Below the pieces are notes generated by a model that saw only the letters and a list, made by a program, of their open reading frames with translations, made no database searches and was not told where the DNA came from. Position numbers and translations under genes: made by a program. From positions 192,001-256,000 of the forward strand of contig NZ_RQFW01000010.1 of assembly GCF_004770145.1 (NCBI RefSeq): a stretch of DNA of 64,000 nt. The letters run 5' to 3'. This DNA comes from Leptospira bourretii (GTDB lineage Bacteria > Spirochaetota > Leptospiria > Leptospirales > Leptospiraceae). This document shows positions 39,067 to 49,841 of this stretch, in pieces. Every line of letters begins with the position of its first letter. The stretch's first letter is position 1.

Positions 39067-40287
39067 ATGGTAATGTACGAAAAAACAGCCGAACACTTTG
39101 GTCAAAAATTCAAAGACCTACCGGAAGGCCATTTACTGGTTAACTTAGGACCCAGCCACCCCGCCACACATGGAATTTTACAAAACGTAATCCAAATTGA
39201 TGGAGAACGAGTTGTGGACACAGAATCCGTCATTGGTTACGTCCATCGTTGTTTTGAAAAATTAGGAGAACGTTACGATTACAATCAGTTCTTAGTTTGT
39301 ACAGATCGTATGAACTATGTATCTACTCCACTCAATAATATTGGTTGGATCCTAACCGTTGAAAAAATGATGCAGATCCAAGTTCCCGATCGTGTTACTT
39401 ATGTAAGAATGATCATTTCGGAACTTTCTCGGATCATGGATCATATCATTTGTAATGGAATTATGGGTGTGGACCTTGGTGCTTTTTCTGGATTACTCCA
39501 TTTATTCCATCATAGAGAAAATATTTATCAAATTTTAGAAAAGTTAACGGGCGCTAGGCTCACTACAACATTCTGTCGTGTGGGTGGAATGGAACGTGAT
39601 ATTTATCCCGAATTCCAATCCGAAATCAAAACCATCATCAAAGGTTTAAAACCTGCCTTGGATGAATTCCAAGACCTTCTCATTCGGAATAAAATTTTTA
39701 ATGAAAGGACCGCAGGGATTGGCGGCCTCTCAGCAGAACGTGCCATTGCCTACGGATTTTCTGGTCCGAACCTTCGTGCGGCCGGTGTTCCTTGGGATGT
39801 AAGAAAAGATGATCCTTATATGTTCTATGACAAAGTCGATTTTGATATCCCTGTGGGAGAAGATGGATCGGCCCTCGACAGAACTCTGGTTCGTATGGAA
39901 GAAATGCGTCAGTCCATGCGCATCATCGAACAACTGATCGATGGAATTCCAGAAGGACCATATCATGCGGATGTTCCTCACACTTTCCTTCCACCGAAAG
40001 ATCGTGTGTATCACAATATGGAAGAACTCATTTACCATTTTAAAATCATTATGCACGGAGTGAAGGTTCCTCCGGGAGAATACTATATGTCGACTGAGGC
40101 TGCCAACGGTGAACTTGGTTTTTATGTGGTATCAGAAGGTGAAAAATCTCCTTGGAGAGTGCATGTCAGACGTCCTTGTTTTTGGTATTACCAAGCGTTC
40201 CCTGAACTTGTCAAAGGGGGCTTACTTGCGGATACCATTGCCACCATGTCTTCACTCAATGTCATTGCAGGGGAGTTGGATTGTTAA
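39067..40287 (+). CDS. nuoD: NADH-quinone oxidoreductase subunit D (49 kDa)
   Basis: NuoD forms the quinone-binding cavity with NuoB. The 406-residue protein has the family start [17 protein letters not shown] (with the conserved His), the [12 protein letters not shown] motif, and [20 protein letters not shown]. It ends with [19 protein letters not shown], where the Asp is the conserved C-terminal one. Two ATGs (39067, 39073) are close together and either may start translation. Its TAA overlaps the nuoE ATG by one base. Confidence 0.97.
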   Translation: MVMYEKTAEHFGQKFKDLPEGHLLVNLGPSHPATHGILQNVIQIDGERVVDTESVIGYVHRCFEKLGERYDYNQFLVCTDRMNYVSTPLNNIGWILTVEKMMQIQVPDRVTYVRMIISELSRIMDHIICNGIMGVDLGAFSGLLHLFHHRENIYQILEKLTGARLTTTFCRVGGMERDIYPEFQSEIKTIIKGLKPALDEFQDLLIRNKIFNERTAGIGGLSAERAIAYGFSGPNLRAAGVPWDVRKDDPYMFYDKVDFDIPVGEDGSALDRTLVRMEEMRQSMRIIEQLIDGIPEGPYHADVPHTFLPPKDRVYHNMEELIYHFKIIMHGVKVPPGEYYMSTEAANGELGFYVVSEGEKSPWRVHVRRPCFWYYQAFPELVKGGLLADTIATMSSLNVIAGELDC

Positions 40288-40775
40288 TGGCTTATCAATT
40301 TTCACAAGATTCAGAAAAACGATTCCAGAGGTTGATTCCTCAGTTTCCGAGCAAACGTTCGTTAATTTTGCCATGTCTTTTTTTATTACAAGCTGACAAA
40401 GGTTTTGTGGACCAGGAAGGGATGCAATACATTGCAGATCGGATTGGTGATCCGGTATCCCTTGCTCATGTGCATGGGGTTGCTACTTTTTACACCATGT
40501 ACAACAAAAAACCAGTGGGAAAGTTGCACATTCAAATTTGTGGAAATATCTCTTGTTACCTTGCTGGTTCCGATTCCATCACAGAACATGTATGTTCCAA
40601 GTTAGGGATTGAGCCGGGTGAAACCACAAGTGATAAAAAATTTACAGTGGATGAAGTGCAGTGCCTTGGTGCTTGTGGGTTTGGTCCAGTGGCTCAAATC
40701 AATGACAAATATTATGAAAACCTAACACCGGAATCTATCGAAGCCATACTTTCCGAATTGGAAAAGCAGGTATAA
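40287..40775 (+). CDS. nuoE: NADH-quinone oxidoreductase subunit E (24 kDa)
   Basis: NuoE carries the 2Fe-2S cluster N1a next to the NADH site. From ATG 40287 (GGGGAG 11 bases upstream) it has 162 residues. A TTG two codons earlier is also possible. The cluster ligands are Cys85 and Cys90 ([10 protein letters not shown]) and Cys126 and Cys130 (CLGACGFGP). The family segment [18 protein letters not shown] precedes them. It is followed one base later by nuoF. Confidence 0.96.
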   Translation: MAYQFSQDSEKRFQRLIPQFPSKRSLILPCLFLLQADKGFVDQEGMQYIADRIGDPVSLAHVHGVATFYTMYNKKPVGKLHIQICGNISCYLAGSDSITEHVCSKLGIEPGETTSDKKFTVDEVQCLGACGFGPVAQINDKYYENLTPESIEAILSELEKQV

Positions 40776-40776
40776 A

Positions 40777-42048
40777 ATGGGATTAAAAACTCTTCTCACA
40801 ACACATGTTGGTGCCGCTGATTCTCATACATTAAACCATTACCGGTCTGTCGGCGGATACGAAAGCCAAAAAAAGGCACTGACTGAAATGACCGCCGAAC
40901 AAATCGTAAACGATGTGAAAAACTCCGGCCTTCGTGGTCGTGGTGGTGCCGGTTTTCCTACCGGAAACAAATGGGGCTTTATTCCAAAAACCGACAAACC
41001 CAAATACTTAATTTGTAATGGGGACGAAGGGGAACCGGGAACCTTTAAAGACCGACTTTTAATCGAAAAATTCCCACATATGCTGATTGAAGGGATGGTC
41101 ATTGCTGCCAAAGCAATCGACTCCCACCAAGGTTATATTTACATTCGAGGTGAGTTCCATAAAGGGATTCGTATCGTCGAAGAAGCAGTCGAAGAAGCAT
41201 ACAAAGCTGGCCTTCTTGGAAAAAATATCTTAGGCCTTGGTTATGATTTTGATTTGGCTGTGTATTCCGGAGCAGGTGCTTATATCTGCGGGGAAGAATC
41301 AGCTCTCATCAATTCCCTTGAGGGAAGGAGGGGCCATCCAAGATTAAAACCTCCTTTTCCAGCTGTATCTGGTCTTTATGCATGTCCTACCGTTGTGAAC
41401 AATGTGGAAACATTTTGTAATGTTCCGCATATCATTCGTATGACGGGAGAAGAATACAAAAAAATCGGAACTGAAAAATCACCAGGAACCAGACTTTTTG
41501 CTGTCAGCGGACATGTGAAAAAACCAGGGATTTATGAAGTCGAAATGGGAACTCCCATGAAAGAACTCATTTACGATATCTGTGGTGGGATTAAAAACGA
41601 TGGAACCCTCAAAGCAGTGATTCCGGGAGGAAGTTCTTCTCCCATTCTCACAGCAGAAGAGGCCATGACTGCCACTATGGATTATGAATCCATAGCTTCC
41701 CTCAAATCCATGTTAGGTTCCGGGGCAGTCATTATTCTTTCCGAATCTGCAGATCTTGTGGAAACCACATACCGATTGGCAGAGTTTTATTCACATGAAT
41801 CTTGTGGGCAATGTACACCTTGTCGTGAAGGTACACATTGGGTAAAAGACCTTCTCCATAAAATTAAAGTCGGAGAAGGAACAGAAAAAGATGTAGAACT
41901 CATTTTTTCTTTGTCTAGGAATATGGAAGGTGGAACCACCATCTGTCCGTTAGCGGATGCTTGTGTTATGGCAGTCCGTCCTACGATGACAAAGTTTAAA
42001 GGGGAGTTCTCTGCTCGATTGAAAAAGGAAGTGAGCAACTCTCACTAA
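40777..42048 (+). CDS. nuoF: NADH-quinone oxidoreductase subunit F (51 kDa)
   Basis: NuoF binds NADH and FMN and holds cluster N3. The 423-residue protein has the Gly-rich NADH site [16 protein letters not shown], the FMN-binding [23 protein letters not shown], and the N3 ligands in [15 protein letters not shown] plus TICPLADAC. The length is normal for the family. In most operons nuoG follows; here nuoH starts 17 bp later. Confidence 0.97.
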   Translation: MGLKTLLTTHVGAADSHTLNHYRSVGGYESQKKALTEMTAEQIVNDVKNSGLRGRGGAGFPTGNKWGFIPKTDKPKYLICNGDEGEPGTFKDRLLIEKFPHMLIEGMVIAAKAIDSHQGYIYIRGEFHKGIRIVEEAVEEAYKAGLLGKNILGLGYDFDLAVYSGAGAYICGEESALINSLEGRRGHPRLKPPFPAVSGLYACPTVVNNVETFCNVPHIIRMTGEEYKKIGTEKSPGTRLFAVSGHVKKPGIYEVEMGTPMKELIYDICGGIKNDGTLKAVIPGGSSSPILTAEEAMTATMDYESIASLKSMLGSGAVIILSESADLVETTYRLAEFYSHESCGQCTPCREGTHWVKDLLHKIKVGEGTEKDVELIFSLSRNMEGGTTICPLADACVMAVRPTMTKFKGEFSARLKKEVSNSH

Positions 42049-42064
42049 AGGTCATCGAAACAAT

Positions 42065-43135
42065 ATGGACTGGGCTCTAATACTTGCTTGGGGAATTAAA
42101 ATCCTCTCATTATTTTTTATCATTTTAACGGGTGTGGCCTATTACACACTCGCCGAACGTAAGTTTGCTGGTTTTATCCAGGATCGTCCGGGTCCCAACC
42201 GTGCCGGAATTTTTGGACTATTCCAACCTCTTGCTGACGGAATCAAATTCATCGCTAAAGAAGAAATTTTCCCAAAAAACGTATCCAAAGGGATGTATCT
42301 TTTGGCTCCCACCATCTCCATGACTTGTGCCATTATGGCCTGGGCTGTGATTCCTTTTGGGGGAAGTCTTCCGGCACCGGAGTGGCTTGCCGCTCTTACT
42401 GGTGTGACAACGATTGATTTACAAATTGCCAATCCCGATTCAGGGGTATTGTACATGCTTGCCATCTCTTCCCTTTCTGTGTATGGGATTATGATTGCAG
42501 GTTGGTCCAGTAACAACAAATACTCGTTACTCGGTGGGGTTCGTTCTACGGCTCAGATGATTAGTTACGAACTTCCTATGGGACTTTCCATTGTTGTGAT
42601 TGTGATTATGACTGGATCGCTCAAACTAACAGACATAAGTGATTCCCAAAAAGAAATGTGGAATATTTTGTCTCCCCCGGGGTTTGTTGCCTTTTTTATT
42701 TATGTGACTGCGATGTTTGCCGAAACCAATCGACTTCCCTTTGACCTTGCGGAAGCGGAATCGGAGTTGGTTGTAGGTTTTCATACAGAATATGGGGCTT
42801 TTAAGTTTGCCCTTTTCTTTTTAGCCGAATACATGAATATGATCACCATGTCTTGTCTTACCACCTTACTCTTTTTTGGTGGATACAATGTTCCGTTTCA
42901 ATTGGGTGCCGGTTCTCCCTACCAAGCATTTTATGGACTTGGGTTTTTCATTTTAAAAGTTTTGTTCTTTGCCTTTTTGTTTATTTGGGTTCGTTGGACC
43001 CTCCCTCGTTTTCGTTATGACCAACTGATGAAACTGGGTTGGAAAAAAATGATCCCTTGGGGACTTTTTGCAGTGATGTTTGCGGCCATTTACACTGTTT
43101 ATTGGAAAGAAGGATGGATGAAATTATTTATATGA
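42065..43135 (+). CDS. nuoH: NADH-quinone oxidoreductase subunit H
   Basis: NuoH links the peripheral arm to the proton-pumping arm and forms the floor of the quinone channel. The 356-residue protein has about eight or nine membrane helices. It has the conserved start [34 protein letters not shown], and [37 protein letters not shown]. nuoI, which usually follows nuoH, is absent. Instead nuoJ starts in an ATGA overlap with its stop. Confidence 0.97.
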   Translation: MDWALILAWGIKILSLFFIILTGVAYYTLAERKFAGFIQDRPGPNRAGIFGLFQPLADGIKFIAKEEIFPKNVSKGMYLLAPTISMTCAIMAWAVIPFGGSLPAPEWLAALTGVTTIDLQIANPDSGVLYMLAISSLSVYGIMIAGWSSNNKYSLLGGVRSTAQMISYELPMGLSIVVIVIMTGSLKLTDISDSQKEMWNILSPPGFVAFFIYVTAMFAETNRLPFDLAEAESELVVGFHTEYGAFKFALFFLAEYMNMITMSCLTTLLFFGGYNVPFQLGAGSPYQAFYGLGFFILKVLFFAFLFIWVRWTLPRFRYDQLMKLGWKKMIPWGLFAVMFAAIYTVYWKEGWMKLFI

Positions 43136-43731
43136 ACATAGAATCTTCTCCTTCTTTTTTATTATTTATTTTTTTTGGAACAGTGACTGTGGTGACTGCC
43201 CTTAGTGTCATCTTCCAAAAAAATCCTGTGGTTTCGGCAGTATCTCTTGTTTTTACATTCTTTGCACTCGCAGGAATCTATGGAATTTTGGGGGCTTTGT
43301 TTATCGCCACCATGCAGGTGTTAGTATACGCCGGAGCCATTATGGTTCTCATTGTTTTTGTTTTGATGTTACTTTCTCAAAGAGCAGAAACTTTGTCTCG
43401 GTATAGAAAACATCCAATCCGTTTGGTTTTACTTTCCGTGTTTGCTTTAGGTTTTTTCTTTTTGTTGTATAGTGCACTCACAACTGGAGTTCCTCATTCA
43501 GACCAAAAAGGAAAAGGATATGAACTTTCCGAGTATTCCTTTCCCATCCAAGGGACAGGGACAATCAATGCAAAAGGGAATGTGGCCACTGTCGGTGCTT
43601 CGACTTATTTGGACTATTTACTTCCTTTTGAAATGATCTCTATCTTACTTCTCGTGGCAGTTCTCGGGGCAGTGATCCTTGCCAAAAAAAGACTCACGGA
43701 AGTAGAACAAACCAAGGACAACGTTTTATGA
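43132..43731 (+). CDS. nuoJ: NADH-quinone oxidoreductase subunit J
   Basis: NuoJ is a five-helix membrane subunit. From the ATG overlapping the nuoH stop it has 199 residues. The earlier frame (43039) is out-of-frame nuoH sequence. The conserved third helix reads [22 protein letters not shown] polar loop of about 40 residues (140-180) precedes the last helix. Its TGA overlaps the nuoK ATG. Confidence 0.94.
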   Translation: MNIESSPSFLLFIFFGTVTVVTALSVIFQKNPVVSAVSLVFTFFALAGIYGILGALFIATMQVLVYAGAIMVLIVFVLMLLSQRAETLSRYRKHPIRLVLLSVFALGFFFLLYSALTTGVPHSDQKGKGYELSEYSFPIQGTGTINAKGNVATVGASTYLDYLLPFEMISILLLVAVLGAVILAKKRLTEVEQTKDNVL

Positions 43732-44048
43732 ACCAATTCATTAATGACATTCCTGTTTCCTACATATTAGGCCTTGCTGGAATTTTATTTTCCATTGGTG
43801 TTCTTGGAGTCCTCATCCGAAGAAACATCGTCATCATCTTTATGTCAGTGGAACTCATTTTAAATTCAGTGAATTTAGTTTTTGTTACCTTTTCCAAAGC
43901 CCTTTCCCATATCTCCGGGGAAACCATTGTTTTCTTTGTGATGGCAATTGCTGCGGCAGAAGCGGCTGTGGGGCTGGCACTTGTGATTGCCATTTTCAGG
44001 CATAAAAAATCCACCAATGTGGATGAACTCCAATCGATGAGATGGTAA
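43728..44048 (+). CDS. nuoK: NADH-quinone oxidoreductase subunit K
   Basis: NuoK is a three-helix subunit homologous to MrpC. The 106-residue protein has the two conserved membrane Glu residues: one in [16 protein letters not shown] and one in [19 protein letters not shown]. Both are needed for proton transfer in studied complexes. It overlaps nuoJ by four bases and is followed four bases later by nuoL. Confidence 0.96.
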   Translation: MNQFINDIPVSYILGLAGILFSIGVLGVLIRRNIVIIFMSVELILNSVNLVFVTFSKALSHISGETIVFFVMAIAAAEAAVGLALVIAIFRHKKSTNVDELQSMRW

Positions 44049-44052
44049 TCCT

Positions 44053-45981
44053 ATGTTAGATTTATTCCCGTTAGTTGTCCTTCTTCCTCTTCTTGGTTTT
44101 TTACACAACGGTCTTTTAAAAGATCGGATCCCTCATCGGTTTGCCGGTGCCATTGGGACCTTGGCTGTGTTCATTCCTTTTCTTATCACCTTAGGTGCGT
44201 TTAACGAATTTCGGCCAATGGAAAGAACGGCACCACACTTGGTTCCTGTTTTTGACTGGATCGTTGTCGGTAATTTTAAATCTTCTTTTGGTTACCAAAT
44301 CGACCAACTCTCTCTTTATATGACTCTGATCATCACAGGTATTGGATCTCTCATCCATTTGTACTCGATGGGTTATATGAAAGGGAATGCGGGATATAAC
44401 CGATTTTTTGCCTATTTGAATTTATTCATATTTTGTATGTTAAACTTGGTATTAAGTGACAACCTAGTGCTTACCTTTCTTGGTTGGGAAGGAGTTGGTT
44501 TATCTTCTTATTTACTGATTGGGTTTGACTACGATAAAAGTTCTGCAGCCGAAGCGGGGATGAAAGCATTCATCCTAAACCGAATTGGTGACGTTGGTTT
44601 TATTTTAGGCACGGGATTCTTGTTTTGGTTAGGTGGTAGTTTACAATACTTACAACTCCAAACCAATTTAAGTGAGATGAGTGAGTTTGCAAATTATGCA
44701 AATATTGTAGCACTTTTTTTCTTTGTTGCAGCTATGGGTAAGTCAGCTCAAATTCCCTTGTATGTTTGGTTGCCTGATGCGATGGCAGGACCCACGCCGG
44801 TTTCTGCTCTCATCCATGCGGCGACAATGGTAACGGCGGGGATATTTCTCATTGCTAGACTTAACTTTGTATTTTTACTCGCACCGGAAACTTCTCTTTT
44901 CATCGCCATCATTGGGGCAGTGACCGCACTTTTTGCCGCCACCATTGGAACTTTGCAAAACGATATCAAAAAAATTCTAGCTTACTCAACAGTTTCACAA
45001 CTTGGATTTATGTTTCTTGCCATGGGTAGTATGAGTTATGTGGCAGGACTTTTCCACTTAATGACACATGCCTTTTTTAAAGCCTTATTGTTTCTTGGTG
45101 CAGGTTCAGTGATTCACGCCCTCCACCACGAACAAAACATCAAACATATGGGTGGACTTTTCGGAAAAATCAAAATTACATCTTTTACTTTTTTACTGGG
45201 AACTCTTGCCATTGCAGGATTTTTTCCTTTCTCTGGATTTTTCTCAAAAGATTTAATTTTAGAAAAGGCCTACACCTACGGTGCGTTTGGTTCTATCCTT
45301 TGGACAATGGGCATTGTAGCTGCCTTTTTCACTTCGTTTTATATGTTCCGACTTGTCTTTGTTGTATTCTTTGGAAAAGACAACACGGACTCACATCACA
45401 AAGTTCATGAATCTCCTTGGACAATGACCTTGCCACTTGTGATTCTTGCGACAGGTGCCGTGGTTGCCGGTTTTTTACAGACCCCACATTTCTTTTTACA
45501 TATTGATGCGTTAGAAAGATTTTTTGCTCCTGTATTGTCAAAAGGGTATGAATTGGCTTCTCTTCAGGGAACTTTAGCGGAACACAAGACTCTGGTTCAT
45601 GACGTAGAACTTTCATTAGCTGGGTTTTCTGTCTGTATTGCCACCATTGGACTAATCCTCGCTTTTTTTCTCTACCAAAGAAAACCAAGTCCGATTTTGG
45701 AAGAACATACAGGATTTCGAAAGATCCTTTTTCATAAATACTATATCGATGAAATCTATGATTTTCTATTTGTGAGGCCCTTTCTTTTTTTATCAAGAGG
45801 AGTGGCTTTCTTTTTTGATACCAAGATCCTCGATCGATTCTTTTTGGGAATTGGTGGGAGTTTTGGTGTGATTGCCAATGGTTTACGAAGGCTCCAATCA
45901 GGATTTATTGGCGATTACGCCTTGTATGTTGTCATTGGTACATTTTGTATTTTAGTGTATCTATTAACGAGGGGGGTGTAA
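44053..45981 (+). CDS. nuoL: NADH-quinone oxidoreductase subunit L
   Basis: NuoL is the most distal antiporter-like proton-pumping subunit. The 642-residue protein has about 15-16 membrane helices. It has LTFLGWEGVGLSSYLLIGF (with the conserved Glu), AAMGKSAQIPLYVWLPDAMAGPTPVSALIHAATMVTAGIFL (conserved Lys and His), and LGFMFLAMGS. A long amphipathic C-terminal region ending in a final membrane anchor is present, as expected for the lateral helix. Confidence 0.97.
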   Translation: MLDLFPLVVLLPLLGFLHNGLLKDRIPHRFAGAIGTLAVFIPFLITLGAFNEFRPMERTAPHLVPVFDWIVVGNFKSSFGYQIDQLSLYMTLIITGIGSLIHLYSMGYMKGNAGYNRFFAYLNLFIFCMLNLVLSDNLVLTFLGWEGVGLSSYLLIGFDYDKSSAAEAGMKAFILNRIGDVGFILGTGFLFWLGGSLQYLQLQTNLSEMSEFANYANIVALFFFVAAMGKSAQIPLYVWLPDAMAGPTPVSALIHAATMVTAGIFLIARLNFVFLLAPETSLFIAIIGAVTALFAATIGTLQNDIKKILAYSTVSQLGFMFLAMGSMSYVAGLFHLMTHAFFKALLFLGAGSVIHALHHEQNIKHMGGLFGKIKITSFTFLLGTLAIAGFFPFSGFFSKDLILEKAYTYGAFGSILWTMGIVAAFFTSFYMFRLVFVVFFGKDNTDSHHKVHESPWTMTLPLVILATGAVVAGFLQTPHFFLHIDALERFFAPVLSKGYELASLQGTLAEHKTLVHDVELSLAGFSVCIATIGLILAFFLYQRKPSPILEEHTGFRKILFHKYYIDEIYDFLFVRPFLFLSRGVAFFFDTKILDRFFLGIGGSFGVIANGLRRLQSGFIGDYALYVVIGTFCILVYLLTRGV

Positions 45982-45982
45982 G

Positions 45983-47722
45983 GTGCCGGAACAAATTTTA
46001 TCGATCATTATCTTTTTACCAATTCTATCCTCTTTACTCATTGTATTCCAAAAACGAGTAGGGGCAGTTGTTGTCATCTCGGCACTTTCGTCTGCATTTA
46101 CAACCATCCTCTCCGTAGGGCTCTTTTTCTTTTTTGATTCCACTAAGTCAGGATTACAATTTGTGCATTGGATTCCTGATTGGATTCTTTCTGGCAAACT
46201 CAGTGTTGACTACCATGTAGGTCTTGATGGGATTTCCCTTCTTTTATTTGCCTTAACTGCCTTTATGTTTTTTCTTTCGAGTATTGCCTCTTGGTCCAAT
46301 ATTCCTAAAAAAATCAAAGAGTTCCATATTTGTTTACTTGTTTTGGAAACAGCAGTCCTTGGGGTTTTTGCTGCCGGTAACCTTGTCCTTTATTATGTTT
46401 TTTGGGAACTTATGGTATTACCGATGGTTCTGATGATTGGAATTTGGGGTGGGGAAGAAAGAACCAAAGCTGCTTTAAAATACTTTTTATTTTCTATGGC
46501 CGGTTCCTTGTTTATGTTAGGTGGTATACTCACCCTTTATTTCAAAACAGGAAAAACATCGATTGAGTCCTTGTCGACAGCAAGTCTTGGAATGTATTCC
46601 GAACCCTTGCAATGGTTTTTGTTTTTTAGTTTTTTTCTAGCATTTGCGATCAAAATCCCACTTTTCCCTTTCCATACTTGGATGCCGGATGTCCATACAC
46701 AGGCGCCTACTGTTGGTTCGGTGGACTTGGCAGGTGTATTACTCAAAATCGGGGCTTATGGTTTCATTCGGTTTTGTATTCCTTTTTTTCCAGAACCAAG
46801 TTTACTTTCTCAAAATTGGGTCCAAATCCTTGCTGTCATCGGTATTGTGTACGGTTCAATGGCTGCCCTTGTCCAAACAGATATCAAACGTATCATTGCT
46901 TATAGTTCCCTTTCTCATTTGGGATTTTGTATCTTGGGTCTCTTCTCTTTTACAAACGAAGGAGTTGTGGGTGGGATGTTACAAATGGTATCTCATGGTG
47001 TATCCACTGGGATGATCTTTCTTATGATCGGGATGATTTATGAAAGAGCTCATACAAGAAACATTGCCGAGTTCGGTGGACTTGCAGGTCAGATGCCTGT
47101 GTTTTCTACTTTTTTTCTCATAGCGGTTCTATCTTCTGTGGGTCTTCCGGGAACCAATGGATTTGTGGGTGAGTTTCTCATCCTTATGGGAGCCATCAAA
47201 TCCAATATTTGGCTCGGTGGCATTGCCGCAACAGGTGTGGTTCTTGGAGCTCTTTATTTACTCTGGTTTGTAAAACGTTTCCTATTTGGTGTGAGTAAAA
47301 CCATCCAAGCAAAACCATATAAAGATCTAACATTTAGAGAAGTGGGAATTTTATCTCCTTTGGTTCTTTTTATCTTTTGGATTGGAATTTATCCAAAACC
47401 ATTTTTAGAAATTTTACAATCTTCCTCCAATGTATATTTGAATTCAGCATCCGTACAATCCATAACAGAAAGAAAGGACATTCAAAAAGATTTCCTGGGT
47501 GGAAATGTAAGTCGGCAGTTTTCTGATTATTCAAGTTTAGGAAAAGAACCTTTGTCTTTTGAAGAAAGGTTGGGGTCTTTTCAATCGAAGTATGCACTTC
47601 CTACTTTTCTTTCTGTGAAAGAAAACAAACCGAATTTGAACGAAAACTTGGAAAATTTAGAAAAGTCCATTGAGTCTGATTTTGACTTGGAACCAATCCA
47701 AAAAGAGAAAATAGGAAACTAA
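45983..47722 (+). CDS. nuoM: NADH-quinone oxidoreductase subunit M with long C-terminal extension
   Basis: NuoM is the middle antiporter-like proton-pumping subunit. Translation starts at GTG 45983, just after the nuoL stop and a GAGGGGGG stretch. Core motifs are YYVFWELMVLPMVLMIGIWGG (conserved Glu), FAIKIPLFPFHTWMPDVHTQAPTVGSVDLAGVLLKIGAYG (conserved Lys), and LFSFTNEGVVGGMLQMVSHGVSTGMIF. At 579 residues it is longer than most NuoM proteins (about 490-530). From about residue 480 there is a hydrophilic tail of 100 residues rich in Ser, Glu, Lys and Asn, with no membrane helix and no recognised domain. Confidence 0.96.
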   Translation: MPEQILSIIIFLPILSSLLIVFQKRVGAVVVISALSSAFTTILSVGLFFFFDSTKSGLQFVHWIPDWILSGKLSVDYHVGLDGISLLLFALTAFMFFLSSIASWSNIPKKIKEFHICLLVLETAVLGVFAAGNLVLYYVFWELMVLPMVLMIGIWGGEERTKAALKYFLFSMAGSLFMLGGILTLYFKTGKTSIESLSTASLGMYSEPLQWFLFFSFFLAFAIKIPLFPFHTWMPDVHTQAPTVGSVDLAGVLLKIGAYGFIRFCIPFFPEPSLLSQNWVQILAVIGIVYGSMAALVQTDIKRIIAYSSLSHLGFCILGLFSFTNEGVVGGMLQMVSHGVSTGMIFLMIGMIYERAHTRNIAEFGGLAGQMPVFSTFFLIAVLSSVGLPGTNGFVGEFLILMGAIKSNIWLGGIAATGVVLGALYLLWFVKRFLFGVSKTIQAKPYKDLTFREVGILSPLVLFIFWIGIYPKPFLEILQSSSNVYLNSASVQSITERKDIQKDFLGGNVSRQFSDYSSLGKEPLSFEERLGSFQSKYALPTFLSVKENKPNLNENLENLEKSIESDFDLEPIQKEKIGN

Positions 47723-47725
47723 CCC

Positions 47726-49168
47726 ATGTCATATACTCCTTCCTCAAATGATTTAATAGCAATCTCTCCCATGTTGATTTTATGTGGAGTGGCTTTACTT
47801 TCTCTGGTTGTTCAGTTTCTTGTTCCGAAAGAGGATGATTCCAAACCACTATGGATACTTTCGGTTCTAGGAATTCTTGGCGCTATGTATGCTCTGTATC
47901 ATACAACAGGATCTCCTGGGTATGGCAAATTTTTTGGATCACAGATCTCCCTAAGTCCCCTTACGGTTTGGCTGAGTGCAATTTATTTGATTGCGGGTCT
48001 TATCACTTTACTCATTGCTCCACCATTTCTTGCACAACACAAAACATTGTTTCCTGAGTTTTTTCCCCTTCTTCTTTTTTGTTTGTCAGGGATGATGTTT
48101 CTTACTTCTGGATATGATTTTATTGTCATCTTTGTTGGATTAGAAATCCTTTCCCTTGCTCTCTATGTGATGATCGGAATGGCTCGTTCTTCTGTGTCTT
48201 CTTTAGAAAGTGCCATGAAATACTTTTTACTCGGAACCTTTAGTTCTGGGTTTATGTTACTAGGAATTGCTTTTTTATATGGTGGTTCAGGAACCACAAA
48301 CCTAGACGGAGCACTGCGTGGGTTGTTTCTAAAAGGATATGAATCCAATTTTTCAAAGTTAGGATTTGGACTTTTTTTGGTGGGAGTGTCTTTTAAAGCG
48401 GCTCTTGTTCCATTTCATTCCTGGACACCTGATGTGTATGAAGGTGCACAAACACCCATAACTGGTTTTATGGCAAGTGCGGGAAAGGCATCGGCACTTG
48501 GGCTAATGATTGTATTATTCAATCATATCCCTGTAGGGGAGATGGGAGATTCATGGAAGGTTTTAATGGGAGTGATTGCCCTTGTTTCCATGACTTGGGG
48601 AAATATTGTAGCTCTCAAACAAGAGAATCTCAAACGAATGTTAGCTTACTCTTCAATTTCTCATGCTGGATATATTGTGGCAGGGATTGCTTGTGGGGCG
48701 GGCCTCGAAGCCTTGTATTATCTATTTTCTTATTCTTTATTAAATTTAGCTGCTTTTGCCATCATTTCCTATTTGGAACAAGGCAAACATGAAGTGACCG
48801 TCAATGGGATTGCCCATTTGAGCGCAGAACATCCGTTAACAGCTCTTTCTCTTTCCATTATCTTTTTAGCATTTGCTGGCTTTCCGCCCCTCATTGGATT
48901 TTGGACCAAACTTTTCCTTTTGCAAAAAATTGCAGAATCGGATTTATTATTCAATCGTTTCCTTCTTTTTGGGGCAGTGGCAAACTCTTGTGTGGCCTTC
49001 TACTACTACATGAAAATCACCATCCAATCCTATATGAAACAAGAGACGGGAGCTGTGGCAGGTGTTCGTGACCTTCCGAATATGCCAACCCTAGGATTTT
49101 TGGTATTTCTTTTGAGTTTGTTTTTTACAGTGGGTTGGGTCTTTTTCCAACCAGGCGCACTGTTATAG
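47726..49168 (+). CDS. nuoN: NADH-quinone oxidoreductase subunit N
   Basis: NuoN is the antiporter-like subunit nearest NuoK. The 480-residue protein has about 14 membrane helices. It has VGLEILSLALYVMIGMARSSVSSLESAMKYFLLGTFSSGFML, VGVSFKAALVPFHSWTPDVYEGAQTPITGFMASAGKASAL and LKRMLAYSSISHAGYI, all typical of NuoN. It is the last gene of the operon. A 100-bp gap with a perfect 14-bp palindrome follows. Confidence 0.97.
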   Translation: MSYTPSSNDLIAISPMLILCGVALLSLVVQFLVPKEDDSKPLWILSVLGILGAMYALYHTTGSPGYGKFFGSQISLSPLTVWLSAIYLIAGLITLLIAPPFLAQHKTLFPEFFPLLLFCLSGMMFLTSGYDFIVIFVGLEILSLALYVMIGMARSSVSSLESAMKYFLLGTFSSGFMLLGIAFLYGGSGTTNLDGALRGLFLKGYESNFSKLGFGLFLVGVSFKAALVPFHSWTPDVYEGAQTPITGFMASAGKASALGLMIVLFNHIPVGEMGDSWKVLMGVIALVSMTWGNIVALKQENLKRMLAYSSISHAGYIVAGIACGAGLEALYYLFSYSLLNLAAFAIISYLEQGKHEVTVNGIAHLSAEHPLTALSLSIIFLAFAGFPPLIGFWTKLFLLQKIAESDLLFNRFLLFGAVANSCVAFYYYMKITIQSYMKQETGAVAGVRDLPNMPTLGFLVFLLSLFFTVGWVFFQPGALL

Positions 49169-49177
49169 GTCGTTAAA

Positions 49178-49191
49178 TCTGCTATAGCAGA
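49178..49191. promoter_or_regulatory. Perfect 14-bp palindrome between nuoN and mtnD
   Basis: TCTGCTATAGCAGA is fully self-complementary. It begins 10 bp after the nuoN stop and ends 77 bp before the mtnD ATG. No T-run follows, so it does not look like an intrinsic terminator. A regulator binding site is more likely. Confidence 0.4.
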
Positions 49192-49268
49192 AATACTTCT
49201 AGGATAGCGAAAAACGAATTGATTCGTGCAAAGGGATCTAGAGGCTTGTCCATAAGTAGGTAATTCGC

Positions 49269-49802
49269 ATGGCAACCATTCTAAGAAAGACAGAAACTCT
49301 AAAGGATCCTGTAGCAATGAAAGATTTCCTTGGTGCCAAGGGACTCGTTTATGAATTCTATAAAACACCTGAAACTTTGGATCTCATCCTTGCTCAAAAG
49401 GGCTTAAATGATGCGGAAAAAGCAGAAGTCCTCTCCGGATTGGAATATCGATTTGACCAACTAAAGAAAGAACATGGTTATAAGGCCAATGATCTTGTTG
49501 TCCTGCATGACGAAGTTCCTGGAATCCAAGACATGTTAGCAAAATTTGACAAACTTCATATCCATACGGATGAAGAAGTCCGTTATATCATAGATGGAAG
49601 TGGGATTTTCGGATTCATCATTGATGGAGAAAGATTCGAAGTACATGTGAGTAAAGGTGATTTCATTTCGATCCCTGCCAATACCAACCACTGGTTTACC
49701 CTCGACAAAAACTTAAGAATCAAAGCAGTTCGTTATTTTAAAGACAATTCAGGATGGACTCCTGTTTATGTGGATGAATCAAAAGTTTTAATCAATGTTT
49801 GA
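49269..49802 (+). CDS. mtnD: Acireductone dioxygenase (methionine salvage)
   Basis: This cupin enzyme oxidises acireductone to the keto-acid precursor of methionine and formate (Fe form), or to an off-pathway product (Ni form). The 177-residue length is typical. The metal ligands are His97, His99, Glu103 ([16 protein letters not shown]) and His141 ([10 protein letters not shown]), matching the known ligand pattern. No other methionine-salvage gene is nearby. It has its own upstream gap of 100 bp and is convergent with recJ. Confidence 0.92.
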   Translation: MATILRKTETLKDPVAMKDFLGAKGLVYEFYKTPETLDLILAQKGLNDAEKAEVLSGLEYRFDQLKKEHGYKANDLVVLHDEVPGIQDMLAKFDKLHIHTDEEVRYIIDGSGIFGFIIDGERFEVHVSKGDFISIPANTNHWFTLDKNLRIKAVRYFKDNSGWTPVYVDESKVLINV

Positions 49803-49811
49803 TGGAGGAAA

Positions 49812-49837
49812 GAATCTCTTCTCTTTTGAAGGGATTC
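49812..49837. terminator. Hairpin downstream of mtnD
   Basis: GAATCTCTTC (49812-49821) pairs with GAAGGGATTC (49828-49837), including one G-T pair, around a six-base loop. It lies 9 bp after the mtnD stop. No T-run follows directly, so termination strength is uncertain. Confidence 0.45.
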
Positions 49838-49841
49838 CAAC

